Assembly: GCA_035533075.1 (NCBI GenBank)
Contig: DATLUO010000097.1
Span: 1-64,000 of the forward strand
DNA: 64,000 nt
DNA from: Pirellulales bacterium
Lineage (GTDB): Bacteria > Planctomycetota > Planctomycetia > Pirellulales > JAICIG01
Reading direction: 5' to 3'
A program made the position numbers and the translations under genes. This document shows, one piece after another, positions 17,849 through 25,742 of the stretch. Position 1 is the stretch's first letter; the number at the start of each line of letters is the position of its first letter. The notes beneath the pieces were generated by a model. It was not told the origin of the DNA, ran no database searches, and was given only the letters and a program-made list of their open reading frames with translations.

Positions 17849-19089
17849 GGCTTGTCCTCGCTTGTCAGGAGAGAGGCCCCCAGGGCGGCCGCTTTTTGCA
17901 GCATCCGGCGACGATTGGCCGGGTCGCTCAGACGCAACAGCCGATCGAGCTGTTGCCCGCGCGGCGTTTGGCCGACGAGCAGCTCCAGCGGCCCGCTCAG
18001 ATCGGCCGGATCGTTGGTTCCCTCGCCGTCGAACTGCGGCAACGCACGCAGGAAATCGCCCAGCAGCGAATCCTGCTGCGACCAGGCGGGCGGCACCGCC
18101 GCCTCGGGTTCGAGCTCGATGGCCGCGCTCCACGCCACCGGACGGTCGTGGCCGAAGCGGCGCCTCAGCCGGGCAAGCAGCGTTTCGGCCAGCTCGCCAC
18201 GCCGCAGCTCGGAAACGACCGGTCCCGCCCCGGCGACCGACCAGACGACGAGCAGATCGAGATCGGGCGACGTGCTGCGCAACTCGCGCAATTGGTCGGC
18301 CAGCATCTGCTCCAGCGATTCGCCGGTCGTTGTCTCGTGGACGGTTGCCCGACGATGGCACCACCGCACGACGTCGCTGGCGGCGTTGCGCATTTCGACG
18401 CGGCCTTGTTCGTCAATTTCGACCAGCGTGCAGCCGTGCGCGCCCAGATCGGCGGGGCCGCGGCCTTGCGGGGTTCCTGGATAGTGGGCCGGCTGCGGGC
18501 CGTCAAGCAGGGTCGTGCGACGATGTTTGCCGCCCAGCGCCCAATAGTTGATGTTGCGGCCGGCGAGCGCCGCGCGGTCGATGCGGCCGTGCGCGGCGAC
18601 GATGGTCGGCAGCGAGTCGGGGTCGGGCCAGAAATCGGCCGCCCGCAGTTTGCCGCCGCGCGGGCGGCTCAGCCCCGTGAGGCGTGCCAGCGGGGCGTCG
18701 GCCGAGGGGAACAGAAAGTCTTCGGGCCGCCGGCTGGAAAACCGATAAACGTTGCCGGGCAAGTTCAGGGCGGCGGGCCAACGTTCGGGCCGATCGACCC
18801 GCCCGCCGGCCCAATAAACGGCAATCTGACGCTCGGCCAGCCGCGCGAACTGCCGCAACAAAAACGACACGCCGTGCGGCCCGGCCAGCTCGATGTCGAG
18901 GATGTCGCCCGACAATATCATGAAGTCGGCCTGCTCGGCCAGCGCCGTGCCGACGATTCTTTCGGCGGCACGGTAGGGCGCATCGGCAAAGACGGGCTTC
19001 AACAGATCGGGCACTTCCGTCAGCCCGACCAGCGGGCATTCCAAATGCCAGTCGCTGGAATGAACAAAGCGCAGCCGCCGTCGGGACAT
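17845..19089 (-). CDS. SbcD/Mre11/YhaO-like metallophosphoesterase, active site degenerate
   Basis: The protein has 414 residues from ATG 19089, preferred over ATG 19101 because GGAGG sits 5 bp upstream of it. Motif I (HSSDWHL, D13 and H15), motif II (SGDILD, D62) and motif IV (AAHGRID, H167) are present. Motif III, normally GNHD, reads GRVD at 96-99, so the Asn and catalytic His are missing. Motif V, normally GHxH, reads GGKH at 186-189, so one metal His is missing. The capping sequence YPGTPQGRGPADLGAHGCTL is typical of the YhaO/SbcD family. Its stop overlaps the ATPase start, so the pair is translationally coupled. Nuclease activity is doubtful; a structural or regulatory role is possible. 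Confidence 0.85.
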   Translation of the reverse strand: MSRRRLRFVHSSDWHLECPLVGLTEVPDLLKPVFADAPYRAAERIVGTALAEQADFMILSGDILDIELAGPHGVSFLLRQFARLAERQIAVYWAGGRVDRPERWPAALNLPGNVYRFSSRRPEDFLFPSADAPLARLTGLSRPRGGKLRAADFWPDPDSLPTIVAAHGRIDRAALAGRNINYWALGGKHRRTTLLDGPQPAHYPGTPQGRGPADLGAHGCTLVEIDEQGRVEMRNAASDVVRWCHRRATVHETTTGESLEQMLADQLRELRSTSPDLDLLVVWSVAGAGPVVSELRRGELAETLLARLRRRFGHDRPVAWSAAIELEPEAAVPPAWSQQDSLLGDFLRALPQFDGEGTNDPADLSGPLELLVGQTPRGQQLDRLLRLSDPANRRRMLQKAAALGASLLTSEDKP

Positions 19090-19264
19090 TGGCGCCTCCA
19101 TGTGCCTATCGCCCCCTCGGAATTCGTTCGACAGGGTAGTGTAGCCAAGCGGGGAAATTCGTGCTAGGGCGGTTCTGGGGCCGCGTGCGGAGTTTGACCT
19201 TACCGACGAGGGCGCGATAAGCTAATCACGCCACGAACAGCCCATTAGGATTGCCGGACGAGAC

Positions 19265-19678
19265 ATGGTTGCAATCGCACACGACCGCATCGAACGCGTG
19301 CTGCAGCGTCTCGCGCGGTCGCGGTTTCGGGCACGCTTCCGGCTCGATGAGCGCGAGATCGCGTATCTCGACCGCAAGGGAATGCCGATTGTCCTGCAAG
19401 AGGGGCGCGACATGCTGTCGCAACGGCTGGCTCCGGCCGCACCCGGTCGCGACGGCCGGCAGACGCCTTGGCGGGGCCATCCGGTATTCGTCGCGCAGCA
19501 CGCCACGGCCACCTGTTGCCGCTCTTGTTTGCACAAATGGCACGCCATCGACAAGGGCCGCGAGCTCATGGCGGATGAACTCGACTATGTACTGGCCGTC
19601 ATCGGGCGATGGCTGGAGGGACATCGGCCGCAGGGGCAATCGCCAACGGCCAGGCAATTGCCGCTGTTTGATGAATGA
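19265..19678 (+). CDS. DUF4186 family protein
   Basis: This 137-residue cytoplasmic protein has the strongly conserved core GHPVFVAQHATATCCRSCL followed by KWHAIDKGREL, and the helix DYVLAVIGRWLEG. These segments match DUF4186, a widespread small family of unknown function. The clustered Cys and His residues (CCRSC, H) could bind a metal, but this is inference. It stands alone, between the phosphoesterase gene on the opposite strand and two small exported genes on the opposite strand. Confidence 0.8.
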   Translation: MVAIAHDRIERVLQRLARSRFRARFRLDEREIAYLDRKGMPIVLQEGRDMLSQRLAPAAPGRDGRQTPWRGHPVFVAQHATATCCRSCLHKWHAIDKGRELMADELDYVLAVIGRWLEGHRPQGQSPTARQLPLFDE

Positions 19679-19687
19679 GCCGAACCG

Positions 19688-20056
19688 TCACCATGGCCCT
19701 CGGACATAGTAGACGCCGAACTGGTCGGTGCTGCTGGGCCAGCGGGGCGTGGGCAGAAAGCCGCGGCCGCCCGCGTAGGGTCCGGGATAGGCACGCGTGA
19801 ATTGCGGCCAAATCGGCGTCACCGACGTTTGCGCCACGCCCCAGTTCCAGTGCGTTTGCAGTTCGGCCGTGGGCGGCACGACCAAGGCCACGGGCTGGCC
19901 CCACATGGTGTGGTAATAACCGCCCGCCCACTCGGAGCCGCAGGCGTTGTGGCGTTTTGCGCGATGGGTGCCGCCGGCCAGGGCCGTGTCGGCCACGCTG
20001 CCAAGCACCGCGGCAAGCGCCACGGCCATCGTCACGGGTAAGAGTCGCGACTTCAT
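19688..20056 (-). CDS. Small exported protein of unknown function
   Basis: The protein has 122 residues with a clear signal peptide (VTMAVALAAVLGSVADTALA, cleavage near ALAGG). The mature part is rich in Trp, Tyr, Pro and Gly (SEWAGGYYHTMWGQPVALVV, THWNWGVAQT). No family was recognised. It follows another small exported gene by 61 bp on the same strand and the two may form an operon. The location is probably the periplasm or envelope. Confidence 0.6.
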   Translation of the reverse strand: MKSRLLPVTMAVALAAVLGSVADTALAGGTHRAKRHNACGSEWAGGYYHTMWGQPVALVVPPTAELQTHWNWGVAQTSVTPIWPQFTRAYPGPYAGGRGFLPTPRWPSSTDQFGVYYVRGPW

Positions 20057-20117
20057 ACTTCCCTCAACTTGTACTTGGCGCTTGTGAACATCGACGCAAC
20101 GGTCGTGGCGTCGGTCT

Positions 20118-20486
20118 TTACGGCGCGTATTGGAACATCACATCCGGATAGCGACGCGGATACCAGACGTGCCCCGAGAGCAGGCCCGATTTCCATGACA
20201 CCGTCGTGCGCGTCACCGGCAGCAGGTGGCGGCCATCGTAGCGGGAATAGCTGCGGTGATGGCGATAGAGGAATTCCTGCGGATAAAGCGGCTGGTACGT
20301 GACGTAGGTGTGACCGACCAGCGGTGGCGTCGGGCGCGGGCTGGGGTAGAGTTGGGCCGGCGGGTTGCCAGCCACGTAGTTGTTGTAAAACAGGTCGGCG
20401 GCCTGCGCGGCGACGCCGGTCAGGCTGAGACCTGTGGCGACGAGCGCCATGCACGCCAGGCGTGTGGGCAACCATGCACGAGCCAT
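20118..20486 (-). CDS. Small exported protein of unknown function
   Basis: The protein has 122 residues with a signal peptide ending near VAAQAAD. The mature part is rich in Tyr, Pro, His and Arg (FYNNYVAGNPPAQLYPSPRP, FLYRHHRSYSRYDGR), a composition often seen in small planctomycete envelope proteins. It has no similarity that I can see to its downstream neighbour. It is transcribed away from the topoisomerase VI operon. Confidence 0.6.
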   Translation of the reverse strand: MARAWLPTRLACMALVATGLSLTGVAAQAADLFYNNYVAGNPPAQLYPSPRPTPPLVGHTYVTYQPLYPQEFLYRHHRSYSRYDGRHLLPVTRTTVSWKSGLLSGHVWYPRRYPDVMFQYAP

Positions 20487-20704
20487 CGGGCGATTCCTTT
20501 CGGGGCCTGTCTGTGAGTTTGGTCTGATTGGCCGTTGGGCTAATAAGACTCTCGGCGGTCGCTATGCCCGCGACGCACGCTTTTTGCGGCCAGTCGCGCA
20601 ATCGTGACCGCAGGCGCGAGCCTCGCAAAAGGCAGAATTGCGCTCGTCGGCGAATAGGGCTCTTGCAGTCCCAAAACCGCCTGGGACCGCCGTAGACCGG
20701 CCGT

Positions 20705-20710
20705 TATAAT
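20705..20710 (+). promoter_or_regulatory. Candidate -10 box of the topoisomerase VI operon
   Basis: TATAAT stands about 125 bp upstream of the chosen start of subunit B. The -35 region is poor, so this is a suggestion only. Confidence 0.3.
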
Positions 20711-20824
20711 TCCTACGGTCGAAACTGTTCTTTCCTCGCAGGCGGGCGGCGCGGCATAATCTGCATCGTTGCCTGCCCACGGCAACCCACGGTTAGATGA
20801 AGCACGCCCGCAAATCGCACGCAC

Positions 20825-20829
20825 GGAGG
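20825..20829 (+). promoter_or_regulatory. Ribosome-binding site deciding a TTG start
   Basis: GGAGG with a 6-nt spacer to TTG at 20836. The upstream in-frame ATG at 20797 has no such site, so the TTG is the better start for topoisomerase VI subunit B. Confidence 0.6.
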
Positions 20830-20835
20830 TCCGCC

Positions 20836-22929
20836 TTGATCGGCGCAACGGAAGACGCACCCTTGAGCGAAAAACCCGCCGACCCTTCCGCCCAAGTCGA
20901 GCGTAACGGGTCTGCCGACGAAACCAACGGCGCGGCCCACGACCACACGGGCAACGGTTCGGTCAACGGCAACGGCGCGGCGTCCGCCCGCCGACGCCGG
21001 GCCACGGCCGAGTCGATGGCGGCCAGCCAGCGCGATATTTCGGTCAGCGAGTTCTTTGCCAAGAACCGGCACCTGCTCGGCTTCGACAACCCCCGCAAGG
21101 CCCTGCTGACCACCATCAAGGAAGCCGTCGACAACTCGCTCGACGCCTGCGAAGAGGGCGGCATCTTGCCCGAAGTCTGGGTGCATGTGGAGCAGACCTC
21201 GCCCAACCGCTTCAAAGTCGGCATTCAAGACAATGGCCCCGGCATCTTGAAATCGCAAATCCCCAATATCTTCGGCAAACTGCTCTATGGCTCCAAGTTT
21301 CACCGCCTGCGGATGAGCCGCGGGCAGCAGGGCATCGGCATCAGCGCCGCCGGCATGTACGGCGTGCTCACGACGGGCAAACCGGTTAAGATCATTTCCA
21401 AGATTTCGCCGCGCAAGCCCGCCCATTACTATGAAATCCAGATCGACACCAAGAAGAACAAGCCCGAAATCCTCAACGGCAAGGGCGAGGGCGTCGATAT
21501 TCCGCCGGGCGAGGCGGGACGCAAAGTCATCGAGAAGCACGAAATCGAGTGGATCGAGCTCGATCACGGCACGCGCGTGACGATCGAGCTGGAAGCCCGC
21601 TACCAACGCGGCCGCGGCAGCGTCGACGAATATCTGCAGCAGACGGCCATCGCCAATCCGCACGTCACGCTGCACTACGTCGATCCCGAGGGGAACACGA
21701 CCATCTACGAGCGGTCGGCCGAGCAGCTTCCGCCGGAGCCGAAGGAGATCAAGCCGCACCCTTACGGCGTCGAGTTGGGCCGGCTGATGACGATGCTCAA
21801 AGACACCAAGGCCACGACGTTGGCCCAGTTCCTGACCACCAGCTTTTCGCGCGTCAGCCCGGCGGTGGCCCGCAAAATTTGCGAAACGGCCAAGCTGAGC
21901 GTGCGGGCATCGACCACGAAAATCGGCCGTCACGAGGCCGACTCGCTGTATCAGGCCATCCAGCAGACGAAGATCGGCTCGCCCGCCACGGATTGTCTGG
22001 TGCCGATCGGCGAGGAGTTATTGCTGAAGGGGCTGCACAAGGTCGTGCCCGGCGAGTTTTATGTGGCCGCCACGCGTCCGCCGGCGGTCTATCGCGGCAA
22101 CCCGTTCGTCGTCGAAGCCGCGCTGGCCTACGGCGGCGTCAGCACGGCGCAAAAGGTTTCGCTGGAAGCGCTGATCGAGTTGCTTTCCGAGAGCGACGCT
22201 CGCAGCCTGCGGCAGTTCTTGATCAGCACGTTCAGCGGCATCGGCGCCGACGGCGCGGAAAAGATTCTGAAGGAAGCCGATCTCGGCCAACGCCTGACGC
22301 CCAGCAAGTTGAAGACGGCCGACATCGCCAAGTTGCACGCGGCCATGCGGTCGGTAAGCCTGGAAGACGGGCAAACGATGAACGTGATGCGGTTTGCCAA
22401 CCGGGTGCCGCTGCAGTTTCAGCCAGGCGCGTGTGCCATCACGCAAATGATTGCCGGCACGAACTGGCGGGCTTATGGTTTATCGCAGTCGCGCGGCTCG
22501 CTGCCCAACGGTCCTGTGACGATCATGGTCCACCTGGCCAGCGTCTGGGTGCCGTTCACCAGCGAGTCGAAGGAAGCGGTGGCGTCATATCCTGAGATCC
22601 AAAAGGAACTGCGGTTGGCGCTGCAAGCCGTCGGCCGCAAGCTGAACATGTATCTGCGGCGGCGTTTGAAAGTGAAGCAAGAAGGCGAGCGGCGAAACGT
22701 TTTCCTCCGTTACCTAGGCGAGGTGGCGACTGCGGTCAGCTCCATCAACCAGGCCGACCGCGACAAGCTTTACGATCGGCTCGTAGAGGTGGCCAGACGC
22801 AAGACGGCGGAAGCGGACGTCAAGCTCGACAAACGCGGGAAAAAGATCGAAGAAGAGGAAGAAGATTTCGGCGACAACGTGCTGATCATTCCGCAGGCCG
22901 ACGATATGGGTCAAGGTGGCACGGCTTAG
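20836..22929 (+). CDS. top6B: DNA topoisomerase VI subunit B
   Basis: The protein has 697 residues from TTG 20836 (710 if ATG 20797 is used). After about 65 disordered residues comes the GHKL ATPase: N-box EAVDNSLDACEE (E96, N100, D103), G1 box DNGPGI (D132) and the ATP lid RGQQGIGISAAGMYG. The H2TH region and transducer domain follow, including SESKEAV with the likely switch lysine. A Lys/Glu-rich tail ends the protein. ATP binding dimerises this subunit and drives strand passage through the break made by subunit A. It is the first gene of a three-gene operon. Topoisomerase VI is archaeal and plant-typical and uncommon in bacteria. All ATPase motifs are intact. Confidence 0.95.
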   Translation: MIGATEDAPLSEKPADPSAQVERNGSADETNGAAHDHTGNGSVNGNGAASARRRRATAESMAASQRDISVSEFFAKNRHLLGFDNPRKALLTTIKEAVDNSLDACEEGGILPEVWVHVEQTSPNRFKVGIQDNGPGILKSQIPNIFGKLLYGSKFHRLRMSRGQQGIGISAAGMYGVLTTGKPVKIISKISPRKPAHYYEIQIDTKKNKPEILNGKGEGVDIPPGEAGRKVIEKHEIEWIELDHGTRVTIELEARYQRGRGSVDEYLQQTAIANPHVTLHYVDPEGNTTIYERSAEQLPPEPKEIKPHPYGVELGRLMTMLKDTKATTLAQFLTTSFSRVSPAVARKICETAKLSVRASTTKIGRHEADSLYQAIQQTKIGSPATDCLVPIGEELLLKGLHKVVPGEFYVAATRPPAVYRGNPFVVEAALAYGGVSTAQKVSLEALIELLSESDARSLRQFLISTFSGIGADGAEKILKEADLGQRLTPSKLKTADIAKLHAAMRSVSLEDGQTMNVMRFANRVPLQFQPGACAITQMIAGTNWRAYGLSQSRGSLPNGPVTIMVHLASVWVPFTSESKEAVASYPEIQKELRLALQAVGRKLNMYLRRRLKVKQEGERRNVFLRYLGEVATAVSSINQADRDKLYDRLVEVARRKTAEADVKLDKRGKKIEEEEEDFGDNVLIIPQADDMGQGGTA

Positions 22930-22933
22930 CAGA

Positions 22934-23482
22934 ATGCGCGACGACTTGTTGCTAGCAACTTATGAGAGCGGCCTTTGTCTCGATGAATTGGGGCACCGGC
23001 AAGGGCCTCGATGGCTATTGGAGAAGTTGGCAAACGAAGCCCGTTATCCGGAGGCCATCATCACATTAGCGATTCAGCTTTATACCGACGCTCGGGAGAG
23101 TGCGGAGGATTTCCGTGTGTTTGTAGAACGACATTCGGACCATTTCTGGATGCTGGACACTCTGGTCAGGCGAAATCCATCGTGCGCCGAGAAAGAGTCA
23201 ATCTTGGAGCGGGCCATTGCAGTACACCCGGAGGCGAACCGTCTCAGATATCAGTTGCAAGTGAATCGCTGGTCCCAAAAAGCCGCAGAGACCGAGGACC
23301 TGCAGGAAATGCAGCATCTCTACGCGACTGGCGAGCCAGCCGTCTGGTTGGCTCTGGCAGGCAATCAGGCATCTCCGCGCGATTTAATCGAGCAGCTTGC
23401 CGCCGTCAAAGATGTCCGATTGGCGCGGAGAATCCGTAACCGCGCCAACGAGGCACTAAAGACCATTTCGAGCAATAACTGA
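22934..23482 (+). CDS. Unknown alpha-helical protein inside the topoisomerase VI operon
   Basis: The protein has 182 residues from ATG 22934; a GTG at 22916 would overlap subunit B by 14 bp. The sequence is nearly all helical, with HEAT- or TPR-like amphipathic segments (LLEKLANEARYPEAIITLA, AIQLYTDARESAEDFRVFVE). No signal peptide, membrane segment or catalytic motif is visible. It lies between subunits B and A with gaps of 4 and 9 bp, so co-expression is very likely. A role as an accessory or assembly factor of topoisomerase VI is inference from position only. I do not recognise the family. Confidence 0.7.
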   Translation: MRDDLLLATYESGLCLDELGHRQGPRWLLEKLANEARYPEAIITLAIQLYTDARESAEDFRVFVERHSDHFWMLDTLVRRNPSCAEKESILERAIAVHPEANRLRYQLQVNRWSQKAAETEDLQEMQHLYATGEPAVWLALAGNQASPRDLIEQLAAVKDVRLARRIRNRANEALKTISSNN

Positions 23483-23491
23483 AAGGAACTC

Positions 23492-24643
23492 ATGGCAAAG
23501 AAACGAACGACTCCCGCCCCCGACAAAGACCAAAAAAAGTCTCCGGCCAGTGTGCGCGATAAGCAAACGCTCGAACGGCTGCACGGCGTGGCCGACATGG
23601 TGGTCGCCACGGCTGAGCGCAGCCGCGACCCGTATGTCGATATTCCCGCACGGGCCTTGTCGAACGTGCGGTTCAACAAGTCGAAGCGGTTCATCGAAAT
23701 GGGGAGCAACACGAACCGTCGCCAACTGTTCAATTTGTCGCAAGCCAAAGCCTATATGCAGACGATGTTGGTCGCCAGTGGCTGCAAGACGCTCATCGAC
23801 CAGCAGAAGACCACGAGCATCCGAGGTCTGTTCTACCTGCTCAAGCACACGATCGAAGGCGCGAAGGAGGAGACATTCGCCACCCAGGACGAGTGCGACC
23901 CGATCATCGAAGACGTCGAGGTGATGCTCAACAGCCTGCGCGAGGAAATGCACCTCTACGCGAAGAAGGCGGGCGACATGGTCGGCCCCATCGTGCTTGT
24001 CGATAAAGGCGACGAGATCGACTGCTCGCGCATGGGTTCCGGAGGTTACGGCGTTCCTTCGATCGTCGAGCCGGACATCATCCAGTTCAAGAAGTGCGAC
24101 GCCAAATTCGTGCTCCACGTCGAAAAAGCCACAGTATGGGAGCGATTCAATGAAGACCGCTTTTGGCAGAATCACAACTGTATTCTCACTCATGGCGGCG
24201 GCCAGCCGCCCCGCGGCGTACGGCGCATGCTTTATCGGTTGCGCAACGAGTTGAAGCTGCCGGTCTATTGCTTATTGGACAACGACCCTTGGGGATATTA
24301 CATCTATAGCGTCGTGAAGCAAGGTTCGATCAACTTGGCCTTCGAGTCGAGGCGGATGGCGATCCCCGACGCCAAATACCTGGGCTTGCGCTCGAAGGAT
24401 TTTGAACGCTGTCAGTTGTCAAACAGCGTGAAAATCCAACTCGCCGACACCGATATCAAACGTGCCAAACAGATCGCCGACTATCCTTGGTTTGCCGACA
24501 AGAAAGCCTGGCAAAAGGAGATCGAGTTGATGCTTGCGAATGGCTTCAAGCTGGAAGTAGAATCGCTGATCAGCAAAGACATCAGCTACGTGACCGAGGT
24601 ATACGTACCCGATCGACTGCGAGAACAAGACTGGCTCGACTGA
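23492..24643 (+). CDS. top6A: DNA topoisomerase VI subunit A (Spo11-like)
   Basis: The protein has 383 residues and is preceded by a good ribosome-binding site (AAAGGAA). The winged-helix domain holds SIRGLFYLLKHT with the expected catalytic Tyr115 and its partner Arg111. The Toprim domain has Glu211 in LHVEKATVWERF and the DxD pair Asp263/Asp265 in LLDNDPWGYYIY. The conserved GGGQPPRGVRRML segment lies between them. It should make the transient double-strand break with 5'-phosphotyrosine links, working as an A2B2 tetramer with subunit B. The length is normal for the family and every catalytic residue is in place, so the enzyme is probably active. Confidence 0.95.
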   Translation: MAKKRTTPAPDKDQKKSPASVRDKQTLERLHGVADMVVATAERSRDPYVDIPARALSNVRFNKSKRFIEMGSNTNRRQLFNLSQAKAYMQTMLVASGCKTLIDQQKTTSIRGLFYLLKHTIEGAKEETFATQDECDPIIEDVEVMLNSLREEMHLYAKKAGDMVGPIVLVDKGDEIDCSRMGSGGYGVPSIVEPDIIQFKKCDAKFVLHVEKATVWERFNEDRFWQNHNCILTHGGGQPPRGVRRMLYRLRNELKLPVYCLLDNDPWGYYIYSVVKQGSINLAFESRRMAIPDAKYLGLRSKDFERCQLSNSVKIQLADTDIKRAKQIADYPWFADKKAWQKEIELMLANGFKLEVESLISKDISYVTEVYVPDRLREQDWLD

Positions 24644-24725
24644 GCATTGCTGTCCGCTTGGCGAAATGGCGCTCTGGTTGTGATTGCATCTCTCCGTCGT
24701 CTTGCTCCTCGTTTTTACTTCAGCT

Positions 24726-25679
24726 TCACGTCGAATAGATCCATCGACCGAAAAACATCGTGGGAAAGACCAAGGCCACAATCGCGGCGGCATAGAACGG
24801 CCCGCGCACGCCCATGCAAACGGCGGCGTCGAGAATGATGAGCGAAAGGAGGCATTGCTTCACGGTCCCTTGCACGTAGACGGGCTGCGGGAAAATCACC
24901 GCCCGCAACGCCCGCCATCCGATCATGACCGACATCAACCCCCAGAACCAGTACCAGCGGTCGCCGATCAATAGTGCATGCACCGGCTTGCTGACCGGCT
25001 CGACGCTCTCGGTATACCACTGCGGATACCAGGCCAACAGGCCGATGCCGCCCAGCATCACCAGCAGGCCCAAGGCGAGCTGCCCGCGATGACTGTCCGT
25101 GGCTTCGGTCCGGGCAAACCAGGTGACGCCGGCGATGTAGGTGCCCACGCCCAAGGCCACAATCCAATGGATCGGCTGAAACGGTTCGGTCGCCGCGCTC
25201 ATGCCAAGCAGCACGTTCAGCACTCGGCAGCTTCCCATGGCGAGCGGCCCCAGCGGCGTGCGCTTCAGCACGGCGTCGTAGAGCACAACCGCCGTCGCCA
25301 GCACCGTCGCCACGATGCCGCACCGAGCGTTGGCCGTCATCATTCCGGCGCCCCAGCCCGCCAGCAGCCCCACCGCCAACAATCCGAAGCCCAGCGCACG
25401 CGCCAAGCCGGCCGAAATCCGCCCCGACGGGACCGGGCGGCCGGGCCGTTGGAGGCGGTCGATATCGCGATCGAAGTAGTCGTTGAGCACCATGCCCGAC
25501 AGGTAAAGCGAGCCGGAAGCCAAGCCGAGCAATGCGAACTGGTGGGCCGGCTGGGCCGATTCGTGCGTGAACAGAAAGCCCATCGCCACGTCGGCCAGCG
25601 CGGTGAAGACGTTCGGCAAGCGCAGCAACTCGGCGAGGGCGCGAACGGTCGAGGGCGAGGCGTCGGAGGTGGTTGTCAT
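24726..25679 (-). CDS. UbiA-like prenyltransferase (EboC-like)
   Basis: This 317-residue polytopic membrane protein has about eight or nine hydrophobic helices. The first Asp-rich motif NDYFDRDIDRLQRPGRPVPS (N66, D67, D70, D74) is the prenyl-diphosphate/Mg binding site of the UbiA superfamily. The second Asp-rich motif is weak. It follows a TIM-barrel isomerase gene by 63 bp on the same strand. UbiA-like EboC and a TIM-barrel protein also occur together in ebo gene clusters, so an EboC-like role is possible. The aromatic acceptor is unknown. Confidence 0.78.
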   Translation of the reverse strand: MTTTSDASPSTVRALAELLRLPNVFTALADVAMGFLFTHESAQPAHQFALLGLASGSLYLSGMVLNDYFDRDIDRLQRPGRPVPSGRISAGLARALGFGLLAVGLLAGWGAGMMTANARCGIVATVLATAVVLYDAVLKRTPLGPLAMGSCRVLNVLLGMSAATEPFQPIHWIVALGVGTYIAGVTWFARTEATDSHRGQLALGLLVMLGGIGLLAWYPQWYTESVEPVSKPVHALLIGDRWYWFWGLMSVMIGWRALRAVIFPQPVYVQGTVKQCLLSLIILDAAVCMGVRGPFYAAAIVALVFPTMFFGRWIYST

Positions 25680-25742
25680 GGGTTTTAGAGGACAAAAACG
25701 GGAGGATGGCCGTCCTAGGCCGTCGCCCTCCGACGTGACGGG

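Larger units (their letters stand above)
20487..20835. other. Divergent intergenic region upstream of topoisomerase VI B
   Basis: This spacer separates a small exported gene (minus strand) from the topoisomerase VI operon (plus strand). A perfect TATAAT lies at 20705-20710, but no good -35 box stands 16-18 bp before it. A second weaker CATAAT lies near 20755. There is no tRNA, terminator or open frame of interest. Confidence 0.4.

Noticed and set aside
14279-18364. Long open frame of 1361 codons for the YhaN-like ATPase
   Set aside because: The first 172 codons run antisense-free through the phosphoesterase gene in another frame and are Arg/Ala-rich noise. The protein family begins at VRILSAQVDG, and GTG 17848 overlaps the upstream stop.
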